From positions 1,485,487 through 1,549,486 of the forward strand of contig NZ_KE356561.1 in assembly GCF_000415985.1 (NCBI RefSeq): a DNA stretch of 64,000 nt, in the 5' to 3' direction. Position numbers and translations under genes: made by a program. This stretch comes from Haloquadratum walsbyi J07HQW2 (GTDB taxonomy: Archaea > Halobacteriota > Halobacteria > Halobacteriales > Haloferacaceae). Of the stretch, positions 28,692-38,780 are shown piece by piece; position 1 is the stretch's first letter; each line of letters begins with the position of its first letter. The notes under the pieces are model-generated. The model was given only the letters and a program-made list of their open reading frames with translations. It had not been told where the DNA came from and searched no databases.

Positions 28692-30458
28692 CTAGCGATT
28701 TGTGTCAGTTTTCGCGCCAGGGTTCGTCACTGCACCGTTCGCTGCTGATCCGAATTCATTGCCGTATTTTGCAAGAACACCCATATTGTATTGACGGTCA
28801 GCGCCATCCCATGTCTCGCGGCGGGCAGCAAGTTCTGTATCTGAGAGAGCAACGCTCAGTTCCCGCTCCGGAATGTCGACTGTGATCTCGTCGCCATCCT
28901 CAAGTAATGCAATTGGACCACCAACCGCTGCCTCAGGTGCAACGTGACCAACCATCGGACCACGAGTCGCGCCTGAAAACCGACCGTCAGTCAAGAGTGC
29001 AACATCATCCTCATGTCCTTGTCCGACAACGGCGGCTGTCACGCCGAGCATCTCACGCATTCCCGGACCACCCTGTGGTCCCTCATTGCGGATAACTATC
29101 ACATCACCAGATTCAATATGTCCTTCTTGAACATACTGCATCGCATCCTCTTCACTCTCGAAGACACGTGCTGGTCCACTGTGATGGAATGCATCATCCC
29201 CAGTGACTTTCAACACACCACCATCTGGAGCAAGGTTCCCGGTGAGAATCTTGATTGCACCCTCTGTCTGGTATGGGTCATCGACGGAATAAAGAAATTC
29301 ACCCTCAAGATTGTCTTCGGCAGGTAAATCAAGCGTCTGAAGTTCCTCAGCGATTGTCCGTCCAGTAACGGTTAGTGCATCACCGTGGAAGAGACCAGCA
29401 TCAAGGAGTCGACGAATTACAATTGGAACTCCTCCAATCTCATGAAGATCGTTCATTGTTTTCGTCCCGCCAGGTTGGAGATCTGCAATTTTTGGAGTGC
29501 GACGCGAAATTGCGTCAAATTCCTCTATTGTGAGATCAACGCCTGCTTCGGCCGCAAGTGCAAGCAAATGAAGTACAGCATTTGTTGACCCTCCAATAGC
29601 AACCTGTAATGCAATAGCATTCTCAAAGGACTTTTTCGATAAGATATCCGATGGGCGACGGTCGTTTGCCACAGCGTCAAGAACGGCTTCACCGGCACGT
29701 TGAGCGATATTGTATCGTTCTGTTGATTCAGCTGGTGCACCGGCAGTACCAAGCGGTGCCATCCCAAGTGCTTCTGAGATTGATGCCATTGTGTTGGCAG
29801 TAAACATTCCACCGCATGACCCAGCACCAGGGCATGCATGTCGTTCGAGTTCATCAAGTTCATCTGCGCTCATGTTACCCTCAGCGTACGTTCCAACACC
29901 CTCGAACACGTTTTGAATGGTGACGTCCCGACCATCGTGCTCGCCAGGCATGATTGATCCACCGTAAAGAAACACCGATGGGAGATCAGTTCGAATTGAA
30001 GCGATCATCATGCCGGGCAGGTTTTTATCACATCCAGCGACAGTTACGAGCGCATCCATCCGTTCACCAAAGGCGACCAGCTCGACAGAGTCAGCGATTA
30101 CCTCGCGTGATATAAGAGACGCTTTCATTCCCTCAGTTCCCATCGAAATGGCATCAGAAATCGTGATTGTCCCAAACTCGATCGGCATACCACCGGCGTC
30201 TTCAACACCCTCAATTGCTGCATCGGCAACATCATCAAGATGAACATTACAAGGAGTAATGTCAGCCGCTGGATTGGCAACACCAACCATTGGTGAGGAT
30301 AAGTCTGTGTCATCGAAGCCCATCGCACGAAACATCGCTCGATGGGGTGCTCGGTCTGCACCCTCTGTCACATCCGCACTTGGGAGCTCTGGGTCCTTTT
30401 CCGTTGAGAACGTGGAATCGCTGTCTGTTCCGTCCTCACGGCGCGTCTGCTTGCTCAT
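28692..30458 (-). CDS. ilvD: Dihydroxy-acid dehydratase
   Basis: A 588-residue enzyme of isoleucine/valine synthesis (and pantothenate), converting 2,3-dihydroxy-acids to 2-oxo-acids. The [2Fe-2S] ligands sit in [20 protein letters not shown] and [18 protein letters not shown]. The C-terminal half has [20 protein letters not shown] and the conserved [12 protein letters not shown]. Length and motif order are standard. A polar N-terminal 40 residues is extra compared with bacterial enzymes. It is transcribed alone on the minus strand, ahead of the peroxiredoxin gene. Confidence 0.97.
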   Translation of the reverse strand: MSKQTRREDGTDSDSTFSTEKDPELPSADVTEGADRAPHRAMFRAMGFDDTDLSSPMVGVANPAADITPCNVHLDDVADAAIEGVEDAGGMPIEFGTITISDAISMGTEGMKASLISREVIADSVELVAFGERMDALVTVAGCDKNLPGMMIASIRTDLPSVFLYGGSIMPGEHDGRDVTIQNVFEGVGTYAEGNMSADELDELERHACPGAGSCGGMFTANTMASISEALGMAPLGTAGAPAESTERYNIAQRAGEAVLDAVANDRRPSDILSKKSFENAIALQVAIGGSTNAVLHLLALAAEAGVDLTIEEFDAISRRTPKIADLQPGGTKTMNDLHEIGGVPIVIRRLLDAGLFHGDALTVTGRTIAEELQTLDLPAEDNLEGEFLYSVDDPYQTEGAIKILTGNLAPDGGVLKVTGDDAFHHSGPARVFESEEDAMQYVQEGHIESGDVIVIRNEGPQGGPGMREMLGVTAAVVGQGHEDDVALLTDGRFSGATRGPMVGHVAPEAAVGGPIALLEDGDEITVDIPERELSVALSDTELAARRETWDGADRQYNMGVLAKYGNEFGSAANGAVTNPGAKTDTNR

Positions 30459-30531
30459 GGTATAAAATACTCTACAAGCGCATTAAAAGCACACGCATGA
30501 TACGGCGGGATGTTTAATACATGTATGAAAT

Positions 30532-31128
30532 CTATGTCTCATCACGCGCTGCGAGTCCTGCAAGATGAGATGCCTCAGGCACGATAAGTTCATTACTGCC
30601 AAGTGTTGCAGCGTTTTCACTCCCAGGGAGACAAAAGACTGGTACAGTATCGATTATCCCTGCTGTTGCTCGTGTCCCGAGAACACGAGTCCCAATTTCA
30701 GCCTCTGAACGGCGACGGAATAATTCACCAAATCCAGGAAGTGATTTATCATATTGTTGGCTAACAGCTTCGATGGTAACATCGTCTGGGGTAACTCCAG
30801 TTCCGCCTGTCGTCACGATAATATCAGTATCTGTGTCTGAAATGGCTGTCTCAACAACTGATTGGATCTGGGTAGTGTCATCATCGACAATTTCACGCGT
30901 GACGACTGTATGCCCCTCAGATTCAAACGCCGCTGCGATGGCATCACCTGCAGCGTCATTACTGACTGAACGAGAAGATGAAATAGTGAATATTGCAACA
31001 CCAAGTGTGGCAACATCGTGTGCATGATGAGTATGATTGTGGTCTGTATCGTCGTTTGTATTCACTCCAGAACCATCTGTGCGTATTTCTGAGTGAAGAT
31101 CAAATTTTATTATTTTGTCCTGACCCAT
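30532..31128 (-). CDS. Molybdenum cofactor biosynthesis protein MoaB-like
   Basis: About 198 residues from the ATG at 31128 (MGQDKIIKFDLHS). The MogA/MoaB fold is clear: LGVAIFTISSSRSVSNDAAG, then DIIVTTGGTGVTPDDVTIEA for molybdopterin binding, GFGELFRRRS, and TVPVFCLPGSENAATLG. It activates molybdopterin by adenylation before Mo insertion. The N-terminal His-rich tail (DHNHTHHAHD) is unusual; a similar His-rich tail is common in haloarchaeal proteins of this family and may bind metal. A mobB gene occurs at 44942. Confidence 0.9.
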   Translation of the reverse strand: MGQDKIIKFDLHSEIRTDGSGVNTNDDTDHNHTHHAHDVATLGVAIFTISSSRSVSNDAAGDAIAAAFESEGHTVVTREIVDDDTTQIQSVVETAISDTDTDIIVTTGGTGVTPDDVTIEAVSQQYDKSLPGFGELFRRRSEAEIGTRVLGTRATAGIIDTVPVFCLPGSENAATLGSNELIVPEASHLAGLAARDET

Positions 31129-31296
31129 GTCGGTCCATTTATGACCTGAAAATAAACGTCTCACGAATGCGAAAAGTATTGAGATAAGCTACGTCTGCGT
31201 CTTAGAAATAATAGTTAAGACTCTGAACTATTTTAAAGATATGATATGTCGGTATCAGTATTAATTCCGACACTAGTATCGTCACTTATGATGGAA

Positions 31297-32121
31297 TTAG
31301 TTTCTTGTTCCGGAGTCATCTTCAATATCTGAATCAGTCAGCTGAAGGGTTGATTCATTGATCTGTGTTGCATCAGCCATCGCTGACTCCCACTGTGTAT
31401 GTGCCCATTGTACCGCAGCATCACTATCATTCATAATGATGCCACGAACACCGGTTTCAGTGTAAAATATAATTCCTGTCTCAGTATCATCAGCAATCCA
31501 AAGCCCATATGTAAATGGAATATCAGAGCTCAACATCCTGACACGGTCATGTCGTATCTGTTTGATGAATCCTGAGTTGAGTTCAGGTGCTTCAAGCAGC
31601 GTCTCGACAACATCCTCATCGATAATGTGCTCTGCAACTGTTTCATTAACAGTCATCATGGTATAAAACTCGTCGAGATGACCTGCGAGTGCGACGGGAG
31701 AAATACCTCGAAATATGTCTGCGGACTCAATACTATCAAAAAGATATGTGATTATCTGATCTGGAATCTCAGGTGATGCCTGGATGGATGAAGCGCCATC
31801 AAGAAAGTCATCAGCAATGTCAATATCGCCTGAAAGAGTCGAAAGAAGATCACGACCGGTATCAATCTCTTGAAGTCGTCTGTGATACTGTTGTACTGCT
31901 GTGACTGCTGTCCGACCAGCAAGCGTCAATTGATATTTATTATTTGTATGCATAATGAGTCCAGCGGACTCGAGCTCACGGATTCCACGGTCAACTGTTG
32001 ATCGTGATACGTCGAGATCTGTTTCAAGTTCACACTTTCCCTTTGAGCTATTTCGTAATGACTCAAGGAACGATTGCCGTTTACTGACAATGTTATCCAG
32101 TGAGTGGCTATGGTCAGCCAT
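31297..32121 (-). CDS. Winged-helix transcriptional regulator, FilR1-like
   Basis: A protein of about 274 residues. Residues 10-80 form a winged helix: FLESLRNSSKGKCELETDLD followed by VSRSTVDRGIRELESAGLI and a wing ending in NNKYQLTLAG. The middle and C-terminal parts (SPVALAGHLDEFYTM, MLSSDIPFTYGLWIADDTE, ETGVRGIIMND) fit the family of haloarchaeal regulators related to methanogen FilR1. The ligand is unknown. A close structural relative lies at 45670-46473. I chose the ATG at 32121 over two others within 15 nt. Confidence 0.82.
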   Translation of the reverse strand: MADHSHSLDNIVSKRQSFLESLRNSSKGKCELETDLDVSRSTVDRGIRELESAGLIMHTNNKYQLTLAGRTAVTAVQQYHRRLQEIDTGRDLLSTLSGDIDIADDFLDGASSIQASPEIPDQIITYLFDSIESADIFRGISPVALAGHLDEFYTMMTVNETVAEHIIDEDVVETLLEAPELNSGFIKQIRHDRVRMLSSDIPFTYGLWIADDTETGIIFYTETGVRGIIMNDSDAAVQWAHTQWESAMADATQINESTLQLTDSDIEDDSGTRN

Positions 32122-32541
32122 CATATCAGGGTACAATTACCAAGGATATGATGCTGTCGAATCATACACATCAATTATGATATTTGTTATGTGCATATAA
32201 GATGTGTGGAATAACTGATATTCGTGGCGTTGTTGATTATATTAGCAAGGCGATGTACAGAGTATCTCCCAAGATTCTCCGGAAGAATGTGCGAGTACTT
32301 ACCTGCGGAGCGACATATAATCCAAATCGTGACGTCGGTCTGAGTCGTATCCTTCCAATCAACTCCAGATTACTGCATCACCGCTGTCAACATATAGGCA
32401 GGCTGAGGAAGTGCAAAACCCACCGATATGAGACATTCAAGTCTTATATCCGTGAGATATTATCGATAAGTGGTATTGTTCATATACGTAGGATATTAGA
32501 GAATCGTGAGGGCTATCAGAAGGTGATTATAATTCTACATA
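32122..32541. other. Intergenic region, no convincing gene
   Basis: The 420-nt gap holds the divergent promoter of the regulator and the upstream region of the small membrane protein. One open frame begins MCGITDIRGVV, reminiscent of class II amidotransferase N-termini, but its remainder is rich in Arg, His and Ile with no domain, so I do not call it. Confidence 0.4.
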
Positions 32542-32757
32542 TTGAGCACTAATACGGAGGGGCAGACACAAGCCGATGCAGGATTTGGAACTCATGGGTG
32601 GATTCTTGTTGGGAGTGTCTTAGTTTGTCTTGTCATCAATCCCGGAGTTATCTACATCCAATCAAGTATCCTTGCAACGGTTGGCATTCCGTATCTTGTT
32701 TCATTGCTTATACTTCCTCTTGCACCAGCTGCTGCACTTGGTCTCATCGCTGTATAG
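32542..32757 (+). CDS. Small haloarchaeal membrane protein
   Basis: A 71-residue protein with two hydrophobic helices: about 20-40 (WILVGSVLVCLVINPGVIYI) and 46-70 (VGIPYLVSLLILPLAPAAAL). The N-terminus MSTNTEGQTQADAGFG is polar and acidic. The start is TTG at 32542; no ATG is available, so the true 5' end may differ. The arrangement resembles small conserved haloarchaeal membrane proteins of unknown function. No operon partner is near. Confidence 0.6.
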   Translation: MSTNTEGQTQADAGFGTHGWILVGSVLVCLVINPGVIYIQSSILATVGIPYLVSLLILPLAPAAALGLIAV

Positions 32758-33232
32758 CCAATGACAGCAGCAATAAATAAAGCGGAGTGATATCGGTTCA
32801 GATATCATATTAGAAAGAGGAATTATTATTTATGAATCATAAATACTTGGATCATTCTTCGACAGCTATTATTTCGGGAAAATTTATATTGAATCGGCAG
32901 ACAGGGATCTCCCCACTGTCTATCAAGATGATCACGAGCAAATAAACGCCCATTTATCGATTCGGTGATGATTCCGCCGTTACATGATTGTATGATTATG
33001 TATTGAGTATAAATCGTTGGCTTGCTCCTATTTTTGTATGCGTATTTTTATCTCGATACCTTTCCAGGACAATATAAAATAGTGAGCCTGGCTTACAATC
33101 TCATCTGTAATTCTGAACTATTATATTCAAACAATCGATACAAGATCATCAGGTCAGGGAAAGAAGTCTGCTCGACAAGCAATAACATGAACCCACACAC
33201 TCAAACAATCGCTTGGCATAGTTATTTGCTAT
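32758..33232. other. Intergenic, AT-rich, no gene seen
   Basis: 475 nt of AT-rich DNA upstream of the VLRF1-like gene. The short open frames here have no coding character. Confidence 0.45.
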
Positions 33233-34162
33233 ATGCTTGATGAACTGCTCGGTCGTGCCGAATTAAAGGCTCGAATCGAAGAGCTTGAAGAAAAGAACCA
33301 CCATCTTGAGCGTCAACTCGCAGCCGAGGAAGAGCGTCGGACAGACGCCGCTCGCGAGCGTCAGGAGGCTGAGCGAGAAGTCAATCAACTTGAGGACCGA
33401 ATTGAGGGGCTTGAAGAACGTGTTGAGCGACTTTCAGAGTCAAAATCGAACACGAGTGACATATCGGTTCGTACGACTCAGAATGTCCGCGGCACGCGCC
33501 GGAAAAACATCCTCGATCGAATACGCTCTGTTGAAACTGGTCCAGAAGGTGCGTTGACCGCCATGGTCACCGAAACGGTTCCTGATATCATAAAAACCTC
33601 TCTTGATGAACGAAGCGCGCTTGTACAGCGACTCGCACCGTGTCTTGTCTGCATGGATGATACTGGAATTATTGCTATTACAATTGATCTGACGGCCCCA
33701 CCGGCTCCATTCGTTGAGTGGAAAAACACATTTGATATCAAGCCGGAATGGGTAGCTCCAACTGAGCCAGTGACTGTTGTGCTTGTCCGGTCTGATATTT
33801 TTGCACTCGGTGTCTATGATGGGTCAACGCTCACACATGTGACAGAAATTACTACTGATATAATGAATACACACTCAAAAGGTGGTTTTTCACAAGCGCG
33901 CTTTGAGCGTCGCCGTGATCAACAAATCGAAGATCATCTTGAGCACGCACACGAGGCGATTGAGTCACATCTCAGAGAGAGGAATCAGGCGCAGACAGAT
34001 GTAGATGGACATGAAGTAATTGTTCTTGGAGAGCAAACAGTGCTAGGTGCATTTAGTGACCTCGCGGACCGGCAAGAGACCGTGGATGCAACCGGGGAGC
34101 CAAAATCGGCACTTGAAGATGCAGTTGATGAATTTTGGACGATTCGGATCTCGGCGCTGTAA
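33233..34162 (+). CDS. Vms1/Ankzf1 (VLRF1) family peptidyl-tRNA hydrolase
   Basis: A 309-residue protein. Residues 5-75 are a charged coiled coil (heptads of Glu/Leu/Arg). Residues 85-300 are a release-factor-like VLRF1 domain: AITIDLTAPPAPFVEW, VVLVRSDIFALGVYDG and the catalytic loop HSKGGFSQARFERRRDQQIE, in which GGFSQ (217-221) replaces the GGQ of eRF1 with the glutamine kept. Eukaryotic Vms1 uses this loop to free nascent chains from tRNA in stalled 60S subunits, in ribosome quality control. The archaeal version probably acts on stalled ribosomes too; that is inference. Confidence 0.85.
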   Translation: MLDELLGRAELKARIEELEEKNHHLERQLAAEEERRTDAARERQEAEREVNQLEDRIEGLEERVERLSESKSNTSDISVRTTQNVRGTRRKNILDRIRSVETGPEGALTAMVTETVPDIIKTSLDERSALVQRLAPCLVCMDDTGIIAITIDLTAPPAPFVEWKNTFDIKPEWVAPTEPVTVVLVRSDIFALGVYDGSTLTHVTEITTDIMNTHSKGGFSQARFERRRDQQIEDHLEHAHEAIESHLRERNQAQTDVDGHEVIVLGEQTVLGAFSDLADRQETVDATGEPKSALEDAVDEFWTIRISAL

Positions 34163-34421
34163 TGTATCTCATACGAGAGTATGTACAGTAGGAAACAAAC
34201 TCAGCACTCGAATACAATCTGATTCCGTTGTAATTTCTTCTTGTTCGCTCCAACTGATAATTGGGTTCAACACATCAACTGAATTGATCGCCACGTTCAA
34301 TATTGCAGATCGTTATTTTCACCAGAGACAGCTATTCGCCATGTTTCTTCTCGTGGGATTTCATTCCGAGGGACCACATCAACTCCATGTCATAATTAAT
34401 TGTACTTGATTATATGATCCG

Positions 34422-36008
34422 TTATGACCATTCAGTAAATGGAATTTCTTGTTTAGCGTACTCAATATATGTTTTCTGCATCTGTGTAATCGCTGCAGGA
34501 AGCGGGGTTCCAGCAGACAGTGCCTGTTCGACATGATTGCGTTTCCACTCACTCGGGGTTTGATATGGTCCATCTCGACGCGATTCGATTGGCGTCAGCG
34601 CCCACTCGATTGTCTCATTAGAAACATTGAGCGCAGATAGTCCGCGACGTGCAAGTGAAAAGAGGTCATCATAGATTGCGTCTTGGTTTGTTTGATATGT
34701 CCCATCATCATCAACCCAGGCGAGTGTTGCTGTCGGACCATCCGCAACAGCAGCGTAAAATGACTTCTCAGCGTCATCCCACGAAAGCGCTTCAATTGGA
34801 TGGTCGGTAGTGACAGCCCCGTATAGCACACCAGCGACAACTGCTTGCACTCCAATCGTATCACGAATCGTTGGTTGAGTCGGGAGTGGGCGATATTCAA
34901 CACGCACTGATGCATGGTCTGTATGATTAGTGTGATCTGTCGGTACAGCGGTTGCCTCTGACCCATCACGGGGCGTCTGTCCACAGAAGACCGGTCGGAC
35001 CCATCGCCAGTATGTGCCACGTTTTGTAGGGAAAGCAGACAAATCGCAGGGCTCAGCATCGGCTGTTGGTACCGGTGTTTCGAGAGTTGATGAAGCAACA
35101 AGCGTTGGGTCCGTCACAATTCTGTCGATTATCTCAAAGATATCGTCTGCATCCGCTGGAACCCGACACTTCTCAACACCTGTATCGACTGCACGTTCGA
35201 AAATCGGAATCCGGATTTCATGTGGCGTCCGCGCCAGTCGATCAGTTGCGACCTCAGCACTAACACCTGAATAACAGTCAGCGGGGAGAAACGGTGAGTT
35301 TGCTGTGAGTGAAAGAAGTGGTCCCATTGTCCGGACTGCGGTGTTCAGATACGCCGCAGCATCACAGGGATCCGGTATTTGAAGATGTGGCTGAATTGAG
35401 GTGGCGAGTGATTCAACTAACATTGAGGGGGCAGTATCAAATCCTGGTAGACCAAGTTTAATTGTACCACCATTTTCGTCGCGAATCACTTCATTAAGTG
35501 CGAGATACCGAGGAATAGGGCGGACATTCTCTGCAAAAAATATATCACGTTCTGTTGTGCCTGCTCGAAGGTATGTATCAGTCCCCGATTCAGGTGGGAT
35601 AGTCCATAATGAATCACAAATGAGCGTGCCATCAGTATCATCGATATGAGCACTGATCGAGTCATGGATGTGATGTAATTCACTTGCTTGACGGCGGAAT
35701 CCACGTCCGTCATCACCTGATTCAGTCCCAATCGCGTCTGGTGTTGTGTGAAGCTCAACATTATGTACACCTAACTCAGGACTGCATCCATCAAGTTCAA
35801 ATACTGTTTTCGGGGCGGTGGCAAGTTGTGTATTTGAATCAATCATATATGCTTCTAATTCAAGCCCGACCGCCACATGATCTGAATCAAACTGCCCATT
35901 ACGGATATCACGCTTGAGCCGAGCGCCTTCGCGAGCAACCCGCGCATCAAACATCTCTTTTTGATCCGATGTAAGCGCCTTCTCAACTGCATCGATGGTG
36001 TCTGTCAT
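34422..36008 (-). CDS. Glutamate-cysteine ligase family protein (GCS2-like)
   Basis: A 528-residue protein with the GCS2/YbdK carboxylate-amine ligase layout: VAVGLELEAYMIDSNTQ near residue 47 (metal and substrate-binding acidic site), ELGVHNVELHTTPD, a central PHEIRIPIFERAVD, GTYWRWVRPVFCG, and VRVEYRPLPTQPTIRDTIGV, the typical family segment. It is longer than the usual 360-430 residues because of several polar inserts. Haloarchaea make gamma-glutamylcysteine as their main thiol, so that is the likely product. A paralogous amide-forming reaction cannot be excluded. Confidence 0.78.
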   Translation of the reverse strand: MTDTIDAVEKALTSDQKEMFDARVAREGARLKRDIRNGQFDSDHVAVGLELEAYMIDSNTQLATAPKTVFELDGCSPELGVHNVELHTTPDAIGTESGDDGRGFRRQASELHHIHDSISAHIDDTDGTLICDSLWTIPPESGTDTYLRAGTTERDIFFAENVRPIPRYLALNEVIRDENGGTIKLGLPGFDTAPSMLVESLATSIQPHLQIPDPCDAAAYLNTAVRTMGPLLSLTANSPFLPADCYSGVSAEVATDRLARTPHEIRIPIFERAVDTGVEKCRVPADADDIFEIIDRIVTDPTLVASSTLETPVPTADAEPCDLSAFPTKRGTYWRWVRPVFCGQTPRDGSEATAVPTDHTNHTDHASVRVEYRPLPTQPTIRDTIGVQAVVAGVLYGAVTTDHPIEALSWDDAEKSFYAAVADGPTATLAWVDDDGTYQTNQDAIYDDLFSLARRGLSALNVSNETIEWALTPIESRRDGPYQTPSEWKRNHVEQALSAGTPLPAAITQMQKTYIEYAKQEIPFTEWS

Positions 36009-36210
36009 TTGTCTTTATTACGAACAGTATACCCGACGCTTTGTTCATCCGATTATATGGATAGTAACGACAGGTATCATCTAACGTTCTTTATTTATTA
36101 TAACAATTAGATCATAAACCTGTCGCGTAGTCACACGGAGTCGGGTGAAACTGTTAGAACGGTTGTATTATACAGCATATACGACGTCGGTGTTAGGTCT
36201 GAAGAGACAA

Positions 36211-37035
36211 TTAGTTGTTTTCGTCATCTCGCAATTCCTCTAGTTCCGTCTCAACAGCTGGATCCGAAACGGATGTTTCTGACTCACTCGTACTTTCAGT
36301 TTGACCATCAGAGGTAGCACTACTTGTATCTCCGTTTCCTCCTTCAACATCTGATTTCAATGTTGCCAGCTCGCTATCGACGGCGGCGTCAGTTCGACCA
36401 GAGGACAGTTCGCGGTCAATACTATCTTTATCAGAAATGGCTTCATCGAATGCACCAGTATCAGCAAGTTCATCCATTGCTTCTGATCTAGCTTCCATCT
36501 CATCGGTCTGTTCTTCTGCACGATCGATCGCTTGGCTGACATCGCTCATTTCGTCGCCAACACCGGTCATTGCTTCTGAAACACGAGATGATGCCTCAGC
36601 AGCTTCATATCGCGCTTTCATCGTCTCTTTCTTCGTGCGGAACTCCTCAATACGATTCTGTAGTTCATTTTTCTGCTCAACGAGATTGTCTTGCGTCGAT
36701 TGGAGTTCAGAAATTTGTCCTTCAAGATCCTCGATCTGTGACATTTTTGCTTGCTTCTTTTCGAGGGCCTGTCGAGCCAGGTCTTCACGATCTTGACGAA
36801 CAGCTTCTCGCGCCTGTTCATTATGTTTTTCAACATTTTCTTCCAGACGGCGTTTCTGCATTTCGAGACGTTTTTTCTGTGTTGTCAGATCGGCGATCCC
36901 CTGTTTGACTTCCTGCAGTTCGTCGCGCATCTGCTCATAGGAGTACTCAAGTGTTTCCGTTGGATCCTCGGCGCGATTGAGCAGCGAGTTCAGTTTTGAA
37001 CGGACGACATACGATGCGCGTGAGAGGATTCCCAT
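36211..37035 (-). CDS. PspA/IM30 family protein
   Basis: A 274-residue coiled-coil protein. It begins MGILSRASYVVRSKLNSLLN with an amphipathic helix, then EDPTETLEYSYEQMRDELQE and long Glu/Gln/Lys-rich heptads to about residue 190, the layout of PspA/Vipp1 proteins (ESCRT-III-like). The last 75 residues are a Ser/Asp/Glu-rich tail, likely disordered and not found in bacterial PspA. The protein should bind the inner face of the membrane and protect it under stress. It is divergent from the alpha/beta hydrolase, 53 nt apart. Confidence 0.92.
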   Translation of the reverse strand: MGILSRASYVVRSKLNSLLNRAEDPTETLEYSYEQMRDELQEVKQGIADLTTQKKRLEMQKRRLEENVEKHNEQAREAVRQDREDLARQALEKKQAKMSQIEDLEGQISELQSTQDNLVEQKNELQNRIEEFRTKKETMKARYEAAEASSRVSEAMTGVGDEMSDVSQAIDRAEEQTDEMEARSEAMDELADTGAFDEAISDKDSIDRELSSGRTDAAVDSELATLKSDVEGGNGDTSSATSDGQTESTSESETSVSDPAVETELEELRDDENN

Positions 37036-37088
37036 GCTATATTATTTGGTGTGAGGCTGTTTAAATTCTCTCGTATGAATAACTAGTT

Positions 37089-37736
37089 GTGAGTCACACT
37101 ATCCTGTTCAATGGTGGACGAGACGCCCGTGGGCACCTAGATACGGGAGAAGCGAACGATCAATATACTGTTGATAATTGTATTATTGCATGTCCCCCAC
37201 ATCCACAGCATGGTGGTCATAGCGGGGACAGGCGACTTCGTGTGATAAGTGATCAGCTCATTCCGGAGATTGACTGCTTGCGGATTACATACGGAACATG
37301 GGATCATGGTCACGGTGAATACACCGACGTTGCAAACGCCGTTGAGTGGGTACGTAATCGATATGACCGGTGTGGACTATTTGGATATAGTTTTGGAGCT
37401 GCACTCGCAATTGGGGTTGGAACAACGAGCACATTTGTTGATGTTGTTTCTGCACTTGCTCCACCACAATCAGTCGGTGATGGGTCGGTTGTCGAAACAA
37501 CAGTTGCTATTGATGAAGCAGACATACCGACACAGCTTATTTATGGAACACAAGATGAGGTGGTTGATGTTGATCCAATCGTTGAAATGATGCAGCAGAA
37601 TACATCTCACAGTGAATTTGATATCCAATCATTTCCGACGGATCACCACTTTCAGACGTTTCTTAATGAAATTAGTATTGCTATCGCGTCATTTCTTGAT
37701 GATGTGATTACTGCAGAAGCGAATATCTCGGAATGA
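37089..37736 (+). CDS. Alpha/beta hydrolase (dienelactone hydrolase-like)
   Basis: A 215-residue protein starting at GTG. The nucleophile elbow is LFGYSFGAALAIG with Ser101. The acidic residue lies in LIYGTQDEVVDVDP and the histidine in FPTDHHFQTFLNE, completing a plausible catalytic triad. Near the N-terminus are IIACPPHPQHGG and LRITYGTWDHGHGE, typical of haloarchaeal proteins of this subfamily. The substrate is unknown. It is divergent from pspA, with which it shares a 53-nt promoter region. Confidence 0.83.
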   Translation: MSHTILFNGGRDARGHLDTGEANDQYTVDNCIIACPPHPQHGGHSGDRRLRVISDQLIPEIDCLRITYGTWDHGHGEYTDVANAVEWVRNRYDRCGLFGYSFGAALAIGVGTTSTFVDVVSALAPPQSVGDGSVVETTVAIDEADIPTQLIYGTQDEVVDVDPIVEMMQQNTSHSEFDIQSFPTDHHFQTFLNEISIAIASFLDDVITAEANISE

Positions 37737-37752
37737 ATCAGATACGGTAAAT

Positions 37753-37975
37753 CGTCTTGAGGCTTTCGCGTGGACTCCTGTTCTAATCATTAACAACGGT
37801 AGGCAAATATTCGCCGTTCATATTCAGCGTCCCGCGATTCAAGCGCACATCCATATGTATGCCTCCGTCATCTGCGTTTTGCCAACGACGGAGATGCTGC
37901 AAACTGATGTTCTTCGAAGCGTTGTAGTCCGCGTGATGCTTCATGATCAGATCGAACTGCAGGTGTCGGCTGCGA
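37753..37975 (-). pseudogene. TnpB (IS200/IS605 family) C-terminal remnant
   Basis: The minus strand reads LIMKHHADYNASKNISLQHL then DVRLNRGTLNMNGEYLPTV and, after a TAG, NRSPRESLK. HADYNASKNI is the third RuvC-like motif of TnpB with its conserved Asp, and the following block is the usual haloarchaeal TnpB tail. The rest of the gene, the zinc ribbon and earlier RuvC motifs, is absent. It lies just downstream of the hydrolase gene. A palindrome like those at IS200/IS605 ends occurs 1 kb away at 38919. Confidence 0.65.
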
Positions 37976-38006
37976 TGATTGAGGAATCGATGACTCGGTG
38001 TTCCGA

Positions 38007-38780
38007 TTACTCATCGTCAATTCGGTCGAGACATCCGAGCAGTTTGCGACGGCGACCGGGCGCGAACAATCCGGTCGAGTCTGTGTTAGCGTAGAGCTGA
38101 CGACCAACGGCAGGAGCAGCGTCGTCATCAAGACTGAACCAATGACCGTTACTCGAAGCTGGAGCCGGGTCACTCGTCGGTGTCGGCACAGGCAGGTCTC
38201 CAAGTAGATTATCCACCCGTTCGAGCACCTGCTTATTATGAACGAATGAGAGTCCGACTGCTCCAGCAGATTGCTTATAACAAATCGTTCCACATCCCTC
38301 GAAAAGTCCACGAAGCAACGGCTGTGTATGCTCAGTCAATTCTGTGAAATTATACGCTGAGTCGGGTATACTGATACTACTATCGTCCTCAGCAGTAGAC
38401 ACAGTATCTGATACTGATTCCTCAAATGTTTCCATTGGGATTGGCAGTCCAAATATTGATGTCGCCTCAGACGCGATATCACCAGTTACGGTGACTATAT
38501 ATTCGTTTTCACGACGAGTGATGGATGTATCATGAAGATACTCGCGTTCGCGGATTTGGTGGGTTATTTCGTTCTGTTTCTGTTCGTTTTCATTGCTAGG
38601 CTCGCGTGTCTGCTCAGCTCCAGCAATGGTGGCAAGTCGGTGAGCGGCTGTTTCATCGCTCGCTCGAACACGGATTTGATTTGTTGCGATTGTCCCGTCG
38701 CCAACAACACGACCCCAAAAATATGCGGTTTCTGGAGATGTGTCAATTAGACTTGTGGGAGCAGTGATTTCAATATTCAT
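38007..38780 (-). CDS. Haloarchaeal protein with LAGLIDADG-like repeats, unknown function
   Basis: A 257-residue protein. Two segments resemble the paired helices of LAGLIDADG homing-endonuclease folds: AYFWGRVVGDGTI (19-31) and LLRGLFEGCGTICY (155-168), each followed by a basic or hydrophobic strand (IRVRASDETAAHRLA; VGLSFVHNKQVLERV), as in WhiA or stand-alone intein endonuclease domains. The first repeat keeps the GDG signature; the second has GCG, losing one acidic residue, so cleavage activity is doubtful. It is not in an intron or intein here. It may be a domesticated DNA- or RNA-binding protein. Function unknown. Confidence 0.6.
   Translation of the reverse strand: MNIEITAPTSLIDTSPETAYFWGRVVGDGTIATNQIRVRASDETAAHRLATIAGAEQTREPSNENEQKQNEITHQIREREYLHDTSITRRENEYIVTVTGDIASEATSIFGLPIPMETFEESVSDTVSTAEDDSSISIPDSAYNFTELTEHTQPLLRGLFEGCGTICYKQSAGAVGLSFVHNKQVLERVDNLLGDLPVPTPTSDPAPASSNGHWFSLDDDAAPAVGRQLYANTDSTGLFAPGRRRKLLGCLDRIDDE

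Noticed and set aside
32184..32552. Open frame beginning MCGITDIRGVV, reminiscent of class II amidotransferases
   Set aside because: Beyond the first residues there is no amidotransferase domain; the rest is Arg/Ile/His-rich and low in acidic residues, unlike host proteins.
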